Origin: Neoechinorhynchus agilis
Taxonomy: Eukaryota > Acanthocephala
DNA length: 64,000 bases
NCBI GenBank assembly: GCA_051530055.1
Contig: CM121342.1
Coordinates: 11,594,001 to 11,658,000 of the forward strand
Reading direction: 5' to 3'
A program made the translations under genes and the position numbers. A model generated the notes under the pieces. The model did no database searches, had not been told where the DNA came from, and worked only from the letters and a program-made list of their open reading frames with translations. How positions within the stretch are numbered: position 1 is the stretch's first letter; every line of letters starts with the position of its first letter. Positions 26,701 to 37,905 of the stretch are shown here, one piece after another.

Positions 26701-29700
26701 TTCAAAACTGCGAATGACAAAAATATTGAACCAGAAAATCACGACTTATTTCGGCCACGTCTCTTTACGCCCTTTACAAGAAGATTAAGTATTGCACAAG
26801 GATACGAAACCTTAAAACTTCCGCTTTCGCCCATGTCATTGATTGTCTTTACAACAAAATTCGAAGGAAAGGACGATGGAAGCATGCACCATATACCATC
26901 GGTATCGAGTTCTAAGGGCATTCCAATTTGATCAACAAGGATCCTCGCTTTCGTTATAATCAAAGATCCCGTATAACAGACAATACCGGCCATTTCGAGA
27001 CTGTGCCACCTAGCTCCTTTTCTCATAACATAACCATAGAACGAATTCAGGATACATTTGTGGGCCATTTGAAGAGAATCATAGAGCACAACCATGTTAG
27101 AGCAATACCTAGCGTGGTCGGAATCCTTCGAATGTTCTAACTCAGATTTCCATTTCTTATGTAAACTCTTAAACTCATACCGGCGATCTCGGAATGCCCG
27201 AACAGTGTCAACATAGAATGAGTTTTCTCGCTGGCATATCACAGTCTCCTTTTTTTCCTCACGAACAAAATGTATCCTTTTATAAACCTTTTTGCTATAA
27301 TCTGCTAAACGCTTCTTTTCCAGTGATGATCGTTGTTGAACTGGTAAAGCGAAATACGATCGGAGTGGCTGGTTTGCAGATACTGGAAAACGTTCTGATT
27401 CCAGTTGAGCCTTCACTCGTTGTACTTCAACTCGTGTAACTGGCATGTACTCTGTACGCGACACCCATTCCATTGAACGTTTGCATCTTGCGTTAGGAGC
27501 ATTGAAGGAACAAGTGGCGCAATCCATTCGAGTTACAATCGCAGAAGGTTGAAGGCGATTTGTAAGGATTATGTTCGGATACATTGCGCCAACATCTACA
27601 TGCAAATAATCTCTCGCTTTTTGTTAATAAATTAAAATAGCACTGCTCATTTTTTATTATAATTTTAAATTAGTTTCCTCGGAGGAAACGTTCCTGCAGA
27701 AAATAGGTGAAAATTCGTATGTTCGAGATTAGAAAATAAAGCGGCCTCAATATATTGTTTATTGAGATTATTTACGTAAGTGATATATGAATGGAAGTTC
27801 TTTGACAAAAGGATTATCTCTTAGTATAGACAATTTCTCAATGATTTCCTCGCTTACTTCTTTTAGATTTGTAACATTACTGAGATCAACGCCTTCGGTT
27901 TCAATCGCTAGTTCCAATGTTCGATCAACCTTTTGAATAAGGTCCTGTATAGCTACGGGTGACGTCTTAAACTTTATCGGTATATCGCTTCTAAATACTC
28001 CAGACTCGAGAGCCTCAACACTCGCTCCTACATAGGTTTCCTGTTCAATGAGATGACCATCGTTTGTGTATCGGTCAACTGGACTCGTCTGTCTATTAGG
28101 GAAAATCACATTTGCTTTGAACGCTTCAGCCATTAGAAGCCCCTCACATAATGTACTCGATCCGTTCCTGAGGACATCATCAGGACCAAGAGGAATGATT
28201 GTACAAAGGGCAAAAATGAACGGATGAACGTATTTAGTATAGAGATAAAATGTCGCCACAGCGTCCGATACAGAATACGTACAGAGTAGTTGTGGATGCT
28301 CAGCGGCGTATTTACACATGAGTTCTGGATCTACTTCAACTGGATCGTATCTTAACTTCGCTTTTGTAACGGCCTTTAATCCCTGGCTACCGATTGGTAG
28401 ATAACTATCTCTTTTGACCCATTTCAGGCAATCCATATGAACAGCAGGACGGCATAAATAATCTTGGACTTGTCCTTGTTTTGAACTTTTCGCGAAACCA
28501 GTTTCGACAGTTAAATCGATCCCATGCTGAAGAGCTCGGGTTTCTATAAAAGGCCAATCAAATGAATCGCCGTTATAAGTAACAAAAATTAGCGGACGAA
28601 CGCGTCCAATGTGGTCGAAAAAGTAATGCAAAACGGATTTTTCATCTGGTAGGTTGATAACTTTAAAATGACCCGGAAATTCCTTTTTAGGAGTGTACTC
28701 AAAATCGCTTACGTCTTCACCGATAATTTCACGATTATTCACAAGAAACCCTAGTCCATCGTACATATAAGAAATCATCATTATTTGATCGATACTAGCG
28801 TCCGGGAATTTAAGTGGCGATTTGGTAGTTTCTATATCAAAGGCAAAAACACCAGGATCTGGCTGCTGTAAAAGCAAAGGTTGCGGCGAAATAATGTAGC
28901 TTTTTTCGGAACTCAAATCAGTTGTAACACGACTAACTTCGTACCACAGGCCAGTGCATAAATTAAGATCAATGGCAGCTCGTGTTACAAATGGCACATC
29001 GTACTCACGAATATCAATCACATACTCAAGTGGCTCTCCAGACATTTTTAAAGATGAACTATTTTCAGTGCTACTCATAGCAGTCGATGTATCGCCCGAA
29101 ATAAAGGAAGCAGTTCGAACCTGGTGTCGGTGGTTAATAGACCTCGATTTCAAGGCGAACGGCATCAACTCACGGCGAGCAGCGTTCATGTCATCATTGT
29201 TGAAAAAGCAGAGGCGAATACAAGAACGACGAAGACCAGTCAAATGATTATTGAGACTAAGATCGTCTTTCTCCACTAAAGAGATGGATGAAAGCTTGTC
29301 TGCATATTTGCGAGCCAATCGAGTCATTATTTCTCGACTAAACTCGTCTCGTGGAATCACATAAAAGTACGGTCGAACCAGTTGAACCACCTTAAACCGA
29401 TTTGAATCGTTCGCTATGAAATACAAATTCAAAGCAGCCATAAATCGGTGATCTTCTTTATTCAGCACCTCAGTCATCTGCATATTGAACAGCCATCCAA
29501 CACGAGATTCTCCTGCCGATGTGAACTCTTCAAATCCGTACAAGGAATCGACACGAACGTTTTCTTTGATTTTCAAAAGTTTACGTGTACTTGTAGCCTC
29601 AGACGAAATAGAAAGTGGTGCAGATTGAATAGCAAGGTCTGTAGCTTCCAAATCAATTGCAAACTCATTGTCTGCTCCGAAATGAGTGTCTTCATCGTCC

Positions 29701-29702
29701 AT
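20779..29702 (-). CDS. POLE: DNA polymerase epsilon catalytic subunit
   Basis: Leading-strand replicative polymerase. Five large coding blocks match in order. Block 29702-~27772 holds the N-terminal and proofreading domains: Exo [10 protein letters not shown], Exo [12 protein letters not shown], Exo [13 protein letters not shown]. Block ~27620-26739 holds polymerase motif [19 protein letters not shown], the iron-sulphur Cys motif [13 protein letters not shown], motif [18 protein letters not shown] and motif [10 protein letters not shown]. Block ~26335-24189 has [29 protein letters not shown] and [17 protein letters not shown]. Block ~23793-22189 is the inactive C-terminal polymerase ([33 protein letters not shown]). 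Block ~21260-20779 has the zinc modules ([24 protein letters not shown]). Catalytic Asp and Glu are present throughout. The first Cys module near the last junction is hard to place. The final 0.85-kb intron carries a foldback repeat. The start ATG at 29702 is well supported. Confidence 0.95.
21825..22065. repeat. foldback element, family B, in POLE intron
   Basis: Facing arms: AGACGTTCTGCGAACCTCGT (21889 onward) and ACGAGATTCGCAGAACGTTT (ending about 21994), with AACTGATGATgAA boxes near the centre. The symmetry extends outward through GAAGaCtTCTAAAtAATAAT. The outer flank, complement of GAGAGGAGGAACCGGGTTG, recurs at 63.88 kb next to the same palindrome, which defines the family. No coding capacity. 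Confidence 0.85.
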
Positions 29703-30225
29703 CTGAAAACCTTCAATAATAAACAGTAGCGAATTGACGATACGAAGCGCTAAAAATCATTAAAAAAATGACAATTCCAATGAAATGACTCTAAGTTCAA
29801 AGATACAAATGGTGGGCTATTTAACAAACATTGCCTTCTGTACCATTATAGAATACTCAAAAGAAGGAACAAGTCAAACATTGAATTATGGTTGGATTTG
29901 TGGTTATCATAATGCCGGATAAAAAATATTATTGATAACTATATCGAATTTTACCCATTTAAAGCTCAGATTCCAGGCTGAAAAAAGAAGAACAAAAGTT
30001 CGTACGTATAACAATGAAATGTAATGTACCGCAACTGAATTCGAGCGGACATGAAAAATTATTCTGCGACGATTTCACACTAAGATACAAAATCGAAGGG
30101 TTATTCCTATTGAGAAGAAAATGGCATCAAAGGAACTACAATAAATTTCGTGTTATTAAAAATCGTTGATCTAAAAACAGAACTTGGAATATAACTACCG
30201 TTTTATGAGCAATTTAATAACGAAA
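29703..30225. other. spacer between POLE and the COX16-like ORF
   Basis: About 520 bp with no frame or repeat recognised. It must hold the POLE 5' UTR and promoter, or an intercistronic region if the three minus-strand genes share a transcript. Confidence 0.4.
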
Positions 30226-30576
30226 TTAGTATTTTTCATCAGGTCGATAGTTTCCTTTCCCCGGCACGGGTTTCATTTCATAATCTTTTTGAGCGACGGA
30301 CTCAACAATATCGAGCATTCCTTTGAGATTAAATTTTTCATACTTTTTCAGAATATCTTCATCGTTGCCTTCCATTAGTTCTTCCAAAGTATTTTCATCT
30401 TTGGTTCTCGATTTAAACTTCTCGTACCGGGCAGTATTTAGGTATTGCAGCACACCGTAAAAAATGAGAGTTAAACAAATGAAAGGGATGAAATCTCGAC
30501 GAAATCTATTTGAAGGCCGCTGAGGAACTGATGAATGGAGCGATTGTTGATTTTGTACTTTCAATGGATCCTTTCA
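30226..30576 (-). CDS. small single-pass protein, COX16-like
   Basis: The exon encodes about 115 residues. It has a basic N-terminal part (PQRPSNRFRRDF), one transmembrane helix (IPFICLTLIFYGVLQYL), then NTARYEKFKSRTKDENTLEE and an acidic-to-basic tail ending NYRPDEKY. Charge pattern, length and the +RYxxxKS+ after the helix resemble COX16, an inner-membrane cytochrome c oxidase assembly factor; the C-terminal half does not clearly match. A TGA lies in frame just upstream of the first codon, TTG, and no ATG precedes the helix, so the true start is on a spliced upstream exon. The exon overlaps the 3' end of PSMG3 on the same strand. Confidence 0.4.
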
Positions 30577-30943
30577 CAGCCAGAGGATAACGAAAACAAA
30601 ATGATATGTTAGGATCCATTGCCATAATTTGCTCCATTTCACGAATTTCATTTTCCGTCTTTCCAAAACGTGAGAAGGAAAGTAAAAGTTTCTTTTCACC
30701 AAGAGTATCGGCCAATGATGAGTATAAACGCCGGCACACAAAGTGGCTCTGAACATCATCCACACTGGCACCCAAAAGACAATCGATTTGTAGGTGGCGC
30801 TGTCCGGTACGTGAATCGAGTGAGATAAGAAATAAGTTTCCCAATGCAGGTTCAACGCCTTCAGCAAATACCACAAAAACAAGGTTATCAAAGATCTTTA
30901 CTGTGAGTTGAACAAATTTCGAATTAAGCTCTATAGTAACAAT
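30506..30943 (-). CDS. PSMG3: proteasome assembly chaperone 3
   Basis: From an acceptor at 30944 the exon reads VTIELNSKFVQLTVKIFDNL, VFVVFAEGVEPALGNLFLIS, LQIDCLLGASVDD, VCRRLYSSLADTLGEKKLLL and ends the recognisable part with TENEIREMEQIM. This follows PSMG3/PAC3 along its length (VVCTAFSSHILVLVTQFGKMG; VLLGQDEPLIHVFAKNLV; GNRAVLLAVAVKD; LREVIRVCQ). PAC3 works with PAC4 in the cytosol on 20S alpha-ring assembly. The frame runs about 30 residues past the usual end, over the start of the COX16-like ORF, so a 3' splice may be missing. A first exon upstream of 30950 is needed and not identified. Confidence 0.7.
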   Translation of the reverse strand: MVTIELNSKFVQLTVKIFDNLVFVVFAEGVEPALGNLFLISLDSRTGQRHLQIDCLLGASVDDVQSHFVCRRLYSSLADTLGEKKLLLSFSRFGKTENEIREMEQIMAMDPNISFCFRYPLAVKGSIESTKSTIAPFISSSAAFK

Positions 30944-31439
30944 CTAAAAAATGAACTACATAATCACAATGTCAAAAACCGAAAAAACCAACCGATTGGA
31001 AAGAAGGCCTCTTATCAAAAATCATACAAATTTGATCATTACGTAGAGGTCAAAAATAACCAATATGATATCAATGAAAATGTGCGCCATTTATACGGAA
31101 GAATTTAAAGGCTAACATTCGCGCAAATGCCGTCTTTTTAACGCTCAAATTTTCAATAAGTGATTCCAGGAGAAGAAATCATTCATGCCGCCGCACAGGA
31201 TCACTCAGCTGCCGTCCTGGTGTAACGGTCGAACGGACGGATGCATCGTTTCCCCGTTGCACAGTCAGACCTATGTTTTCAAGGAGGAATGCTATTAATC
31301 TCGGATCGCCAGTGATTCGTCTCAATCTATTAGACAATTGCTCGACCAGGTCCTACGCCGCGGAACCAAACGACCCGGGTGTCCCGACGCCAAAGGGAAC
31401 AAAATAATGATTAAGACTTGACTTACAAGATAAGGCAGC

Positions 31440-32400
31440 GTATTTTTACGGATACCATTTAACTCGTGCAATTGGAAACGTCCAAGCATACAATCTGGGA
31501 TCTCGACGAGTATTGATAATATCAGTAACCCGGAGTTCTTTGTGTACTCTGAAGACGCCATTCGAAGCCAAGATAAATGCAGCGTTAATGTTCACTGTTC
31601 GTTTTTTCTGGGATTTCTGGCAAGCGTCAAATGACATCCGCTCTTACATTTACTAAGTGAATGGGCTCCGGCTCAGGAAAGAAGTCAATTAATTACTATA
31701 AGCAATTCCAAGCACAATTTGACACAATAGTCGCTCTTCCGTGATCCGTTGTAAAATGCGAGCAATTGGTTTTGGGGCGGATAGCCACTGGTTTTGTATG
31801 TGTCTGGTATCATTGGAATAATCTGGACGATTACATGGGCGCCTCTGACCAGATCGCGGCCAGAAGATCATCACTTTATTTCAAAACAAAAACTCGAATA
31901 TATCTGCCTAAATAAACCAATTTCATCAGCAAGTTACGAAGTACCAAAATTCCGAACAAGGCCATATTTACATCAATCCCTTGTTGGGAAATGTTTACGC
32001 CTAGTTTTTCAATAGTGTTTGCGCTAATGACTCTGATGAGTGGAGTAATGTGTGATAAACTTATTAACGCCAGAACGATGGATCGTACAATGCAAAAAAT
32101 TTATTTACAGCACTCGGAAACTTTCTACTTGGAATTTTCATATTCCTTGCAGTATTTGTGACTGCTAAAACAACTTGGGCCGGTACCCTGCTGTTTACGC
32201 TGGTCTTGGCGACTACAGGATCTAATAAATGAGGTGGGATGTATTGCAGTGCCAACGACATGGCACGAAGGTTTGCAGGCAAAATCTGGGGCATTTCTAA
32301 CACGTTTGGAATTCTGTCTGGAATATTGTGCCCGGCAATGGTCTGCGTGATAGTAAAAGATGGACTGGCAAGCCAGTAGTGTATTGTATTTAACATTTGC
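31440..32400 (-). other. unrecognised decayed coding DNA inside the retroelement; possible viral fossil
   Basis: Several minus-strand frames look like real but decayed protein sequence, for example MPQILPANLRAMSLALQYIP (near 32290) and NINAAFILASNGVFRVHKEL (near 31580). They match no host family I know. Composition and the context (inserted in a retroelement) would fit an old RNA-virus capsid-type insertion, but this is weak. It looks broken, with several breaks. Confidence 0.2.
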
Positions 32401-32498
32401 GCCGTTTGTTATTTCATTTCGAGATTATCCTTTATTTTTTATTCAGGATATTGCACCCCTTCCTCGGCTTTTTGCATAAGACCACGGCATAAAACAAC

Positions 32499-32575
32499 AC
32501 CGGTTTCTTACATCAGAGAAGTAATTGAATCACTTAGACTCGGATGCGATACAATCACTTCTCTGATGTAGGAGA
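32499..32575. repeat. short palindrome, family C
   Basis: Arms TACATCAGAGAAGTaATTGA and its complement (ending TTCTCTGATGTA) enclose AATCACTTAGACTCGG. The word AGTGATTGAATCACTTAGAC or a close variant recurs at 38360 and 62908, which links this to the MITE at 62.9 kb. Confidence 0.7.
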
Positions 32576-33524
32576 TCGATTTCGACTCAGGTCCCTGTAT
32601 TTTGTTCTGCTGCGTTCCTCAGCGGCGGTTGCTGCTCCCTGGTTTTAATCGTGGTGAATTTATGTTGCTGGCCGCGAGCGTGTCCACGAACGTGGCGTCC
32701 CAGAGAAGGCATTTTCCTTCCCGCCACGGTAATAGTGTGACACCACCCGGTCTACGGCCATCGAGTCCGCAAAGATTGCTCGGTTCTAGGATGTTGGGCG
32801 CATTCACAGTATTCAGGGCACGACTAAGAATTGCGTTCACTTCGCCGTGTCGTGAATACCTTCCGCCTCGTTACGGACAGACGATATCATGGTGTCCCGA
32901 TGGTTCAACGGTCGCTCCGCAACGGCAGCGATGGGATGTGTACATCGGTACCCCAAGTCTAAGGGACACTGCAATCCTTACTGTCTCGTCGGGGAGAAGG
33001 ATACCCACAGAAGCGATTGGGATAGCATTGAGCCAAGCACCCGATTCTCTTGTAGAGACTGGCGCCAATCGAGTTCGGTTCACCAGGTCACGGGAATTTG
33101 AAATTGGAGAGTTATGAATTTTCGCTACCAGGGGTGAGTCCCAAACTGATTGTTTGCAACCATCGACCGCTACCTGCTCGCTACCTGAATCTCTACACCA
33201 AAGATTAAGCACCTTCACGAAATCTTTATCCAAAGTGCAATTCTCGTCAAGAACGGATTGATCAGTTTTGCGGCTTGCTTCATACGGCCCCAAATTAGCT
33301 GGAAAAAATATCGGATGCTTTTCAGATACCCAAACCGCCGGACGACACAGGCAACGAAGCTTGATCCCAGGCCTCGTCCAGCAGTTGAGAATTTAAAATT
33401 CTCTCGAGAGAGAGGCTTTCACCGTCTCGTCTAATTTTGCCAGCTTATTCTCATGTCTAAAAAGGTGCTGTGCACACCTTATACAGCAGTTTTGGAATAA
33501 AGAGGATGCTCTTGATCAGGAGTT

Positions 33525-33585
33525 TATGCCGGAAAAATTAAAGGAATTTATTAAATCAAATATCTCGGCGATACACGCTTCTAAT
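33525..33585 (+). repeat. partial arm of foldback family A
   Basis: ATGCCGGAAAAATTAAAGGA followed by TATTAAATCAAATATCTCGG; the rest is lost. It sits immediately left of the satellite array. Confidence 0.55.
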
Positions 33586-33604
33586 GAAAGTAGTAAATTA
33601 ATCG

Positions 33605-36600
33605 ACCCGGGTCTTACTTCCTAAGGTTATTTCCCCTGAACATCGGGTTATCTAAATTCAAAAAAGAAGGATGACGATGCTTTATCCTCAATATCAACAT
33701 ATTTCTTTGTTTGGCGATAAGAAATAGAGATTAATTTATTGATTGCCTTTCACACAATATTTCGTCCGCCGGGCAGGAATTTTCAAGGTTGTTTCGCTAG
33801 AACATCGGGTAATCTAAATTCAAAAAGAAATGACCACGATCCTTTATCCTCAATATCAAGATATTTCTTTGTTTGGCGATACGAAATCGAGATTAATTTA
33901 TTGATTGCCTTTCACACAATATTTCGACCGCCTGGTCGGTATTTTCAAGGTTGTTTCGCTAGACCATCGGGTAATCTAAATTCAAAAAGGAATGACGACG
34001 ATCCTTTGTCCTCAATATCAAGATATTCCTTTGTACGGTGATGAGAATAGAAATTAATTTATTGATCGCTTTTCACACAATATTTCGTCCGCCTGGTCGG
34101 AATTTTTAAAAAAAAAACCACACAACCCCACCAGGTTGTTTCGCCAGGCCATCGGGTAATCTAAATTCAAAAAGGAATGACGACGGTGCCTTATCCTCAA
34201 TATCAAGATATTTCTATGTTTGGTGATGAGAAATAGAGATTAATTAATTGATTGTCTTTCACACATTATTTCGTCCGTCTCGTCAGACTTCTTAACATCG
34301 TTTCGCCGGACCATCGGGTAATCTAAATTAAAAAAGGAATGACGACGATGCTTTATCCTCAATATCAAGATATTTCTTTGTTTGGTGATGAGAATCGAGA
34401 TTAATTTATTGATTGCCTTTCACACAATATTTCGTCTGCCTGGTCGGAATTTTTATGGTTGTTTCTCTAGACCATCGGGTAATCTAAATTCAAAAAAATG
34501 ACGAGATCCTTTATCCTCAATATCAAGATATTTCTTTGTTTGGTGATGAGAATAGAGATTAATTTATTGATTGCCTTTCACACATTATTTCGTCCGTCTC
34601 GTCAGACTTCTTCAGGTTTCTTTCGCCGGACCATCGGGTAATCTAAATTCAAAAAAGAAGGATGACGATGCTTTATCCTCAATATCAACATATTTCTTTG
34701 TTTGGTGATGAGAATAGAGATTAATTTATTGACTGCCTTTCACACATTATTTCGTCCGTCTCGTCAGACTTCTTCAGGTTGTTTCGCCATACCATCGGGT
34801 AATCTAAATTCAAAAAGGAATGACGACGATGCTTTATCTTCAATATCAAGATATTTCTTTGTTTGGTGATGAGAATAGAGATTAATTTATTGATTGCCTT
34901 TCACACATTATTTCGTCCGTCTCGTCAGACTTCTTCAGGTTTCTTTCGCCGGACCATCGGGTAATCTAAATTCAAAAAAGAAGGATGACGATGCTTTATC
35001 CTCAATATCAACATATTTCTTTGTTTGGTGATGAGAATAGAGATTAATTTATTGACTGCCTTTCACACATTATTTCGTCCGTCTCGTCAGACTTCTTCAG
35101 GTTGTTTCGCCATACCATCGGGTAATCTAAATTCAAAAAGGAATGACGACGATGCTTTATCCTCAATATCAAGATATTTCTTTGTTTGGTGATGAGAATA
35201 GAGATTAATTCATTGATTGCCTTTCACACATTATTTCGTCCGTCTCGTCGGACTTCTTAAGTTTTTTCGCCATACCATCGGGTAATCTAAATTCAAAAAG
35301 GAATGACGACGATGCTTTATCCTCAATATCAAGATATTTCTTTGTTTGGTGATGAGAATAGAGATTAATTTATTGATTGCCTTTCACACATTATTTCGTC
35401 CGTCTCGTCAGACTTCTTCAGGTTTCTTTCGCCAGACCATCGGGTAATCTAAATTCAAAAAGGAATGACGACGATGCTTTATCCTCAATATCAAGATATT
35501 TCTTTGTTTGGTGATGAGAATAGAGATTAATTTATTGATTGCCTTTCACACATTATTTCGTCCGTCTCGTCAGACTTCTTCAGGTTTCTTTCGCCAGACC
35601 ATCGGGTAATCTAAATTCAAAAAGGAATGACGACGATGCTTTATCCTCAATATCAAGATATTTCTTTGTTTGGTGATGAGAATAGAGATTAATTTATTGA
35701 TTGCCTTTCACACATTATTTCGTCCGTTTCGTCGGACTTCTTAAGGTTTTTTCGCCATACCATCAAGCAATCAAATTTTCGAAAAGGAATGACGACGTTG
35801 CTTTATCCTCAATATCAAGAAATTTCTTTGTTTGGTGATGAGAATAGAGATTAATTTATTGATTGCCTTTCACACATTATTTCGTCCGTCTCGTCAGACT
35901 TCTTCAGGTTTCTTTCGCCAGACCATCGGGTAATCTAAATTCAAAAAGGAATGACGACGATGCTTTATCTTCAATATCAAGATATTTCTTTGTTTGGTGA
36001 TGAGAATAGAGATTAATTTATTGATTGCCTTTCACACATTATTTCGTCCGTCTCGTCAGACTTCTTCAGGTTGTTTCGCCAGACCATCGGTCAATCAAAT
36101 TTCAAAGAGGAATGACGACGGTGCTTTATCCTCAATAATCAAGATATTTCTATGTTTATTGATGAGAAATAGAGATTAATTTATTGATTGCCTTTCACAC
36201 ATTATTTCGTCCGTTTCGTCGGACTTCTTAAGGTTTTTTCGCCATACCATCAAGCAATCAAATTTTCGAAAAGGAATGACGACGTTGCTTTATCCTCAAT
36301 ATCAAGAAATTTCTTTGTTTGGTGATGAGAATAGAGATTAATTCATTGATTGCCTTTCACACATTATTTCGTCCGTCTCGTCGGACTTCTTAAGGTTTCT
36401 TTCGCCAGACCATCGGGTAATCTAAATTCAAAAAGGAATGACGACGATGCTTTATCCTCAATATCAAGATATTTCTTTGTTTGGTGATGAGAATAGAGAT
36501 TAATTTATTGATTGCCTTTCACACATTATTTCGTCCGTCTCGTCAGACTTCTTCAGGTTTCTTTCGCCAGACCATCGGGTAATCTAAATTCAAAAAGGAA

Positions 36601-37905
36601 TGACGACGATGCTTTATCCTCAATATCAAGATATTTCTTTGTTTGGTGATGAGAATAGAGTTTAATTTATTGATTGCCTTTCACACAATATTTCGTCCGA
36701 GGAATTTTCAAGGTTGTTTCGCCAGACCATCGGTTAATCAAATTTCAAAGAGGAATGACGACGGTGCTTTATCCTCAATAATCAAGATATTTCTATGTTT
36801 ATTGATGAGAAATAGAGATTAATTTATTGATTGCCTTTCACACATTATTTCGTCCGTTTCGTCGGACTTCTTAAGGTTTTTTCGCCATACCATCAAGCAA
36901 TCAAATTTTCGAAAAGGAATGACGACGTTGCTTTATCCTCAATATCAAGAAATTTCTTTGTTTGGTGATGAGAATAGAGATTAATTCATTGATTGCCTTT
37001 CACACATTATTTCGTCCGTCTCGTCAGACTTCTTCAGGTTTCTTTCGCCAGACCATCGGGTAATCTAAATTCAAAAAGAAATGACGACGATCCTTTATCC
37101 TCAATATCAAGATATTTCTTTGTTTGGCGATACGAAATCGAGATTAATTTATTGATTGCCTTTCACACAATATTTCGTCCGCCTGGTCGGTATTTTCAAG
37201 GTTGTTTCGCTAGACCATCGGGTAATCTAAATTCAAAAAGGAATGACGACGATCCTTTGTCCTCAATATCAAGATATTCCTTTGTACGGTGATGAGAATA
37301 GAAATTAATTTATTGATCGCTTTTCACACAATATTTCGTCCGCCTGGTCGGAATTTTTAAGGTTGTTTCGCCAGGCCATCGGGTAATCTAAATTCAAAAA
37401 GGAATGACGACGGTGCTTTATCCTCAATAATCAAGATATTTCTATGTTTATTGATGAGAAATAGAGATTAATTTACTGATTGCCTTTCACACATTATTTC
37501 GTCCGTTTCGTCAGACTTCTTAAGGTTGTTTCGCCAGACCATCGGGTAATCAAAATTCAAAAAGGAATGACGACGGTGCTTTATCCTCAATATCAAGATA
37601 TTTCTATGTTTGGTGATGAGAAATAGAGATTAATTCATTGATTGTCTTTCACACATTATTTCGTCCATCTCGTCGGACTTCTTAAGGTTTTTTCGCCATA
37701 CCATCAAGTAATAAAAATTGTAAAAATAATGAAGACGGTGCTTTATCCTCAATAATCAAAATATTTCTTTGTTTGGCGATAAGAAATCGAGATTGATTTA
37801 TTGATTGCCTTTCACACAATATTTCGTCTGCCTGGTCGGAATTTTCAAGGTTGTTTCGCTAGACCATCGATAATCAAGTTTCAAAAAGGAATGACGATGA
37901 TGCTT
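33605..37905. repeat. 162-bp satellite array, about 26 copies
   Basis: Each unit contains GCTTTATCCTCAATATCAAG, TTGTTTGGTGATGAGAATAG, GATTGCCTTTCACACATTAT, TTCGTCCGTCTCGTCAGACT and CATCGGGTAATCTAAATTCA in that order. Successive unit marks at 35468 and 35630 give a 162-bp period. Edge units are more diverged than central ones. Higher-order structure is present: a 324-bp dimer recurs at about 34648 and 34972, and a ~280-bp stretch near 33836 recurs nearly unchanged near 37088, twenty units away. One unit has a ~28-bp insertion near 34106. The period is a multiple of 3, so long open frames arise by repetition alone. Confidence 0.95.

Larger units (their letters stand above)
31190..33300 (-). mobile_element. 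reverse-transcriptase element copy, interrupted by an insertion
   Basis: Related to the copies at 5.7 and 61 kb but more diverged. The right part (33300-32600) has ESGAWLNAIPIASVGILLPD, RIAVSLRLGVP, a CRCG knuckle and RRPGGVTLLPWREGKCLLW. The left part (31400-31190) has the usual C-terminal RRITGDPRLIAFL and VQRGNDASVRS. About 1.2 kb of unrelated DNA with a short palindrome lies between them. The copy is broken and old. Confidence 0.65.

Noticed and set aside
33605-37905. Regular spacing considered as a CRISPR array
   Set aside because: Whole 162-bp units repeat with no unique spacers, and the window is clearly animal nuclear DNA.
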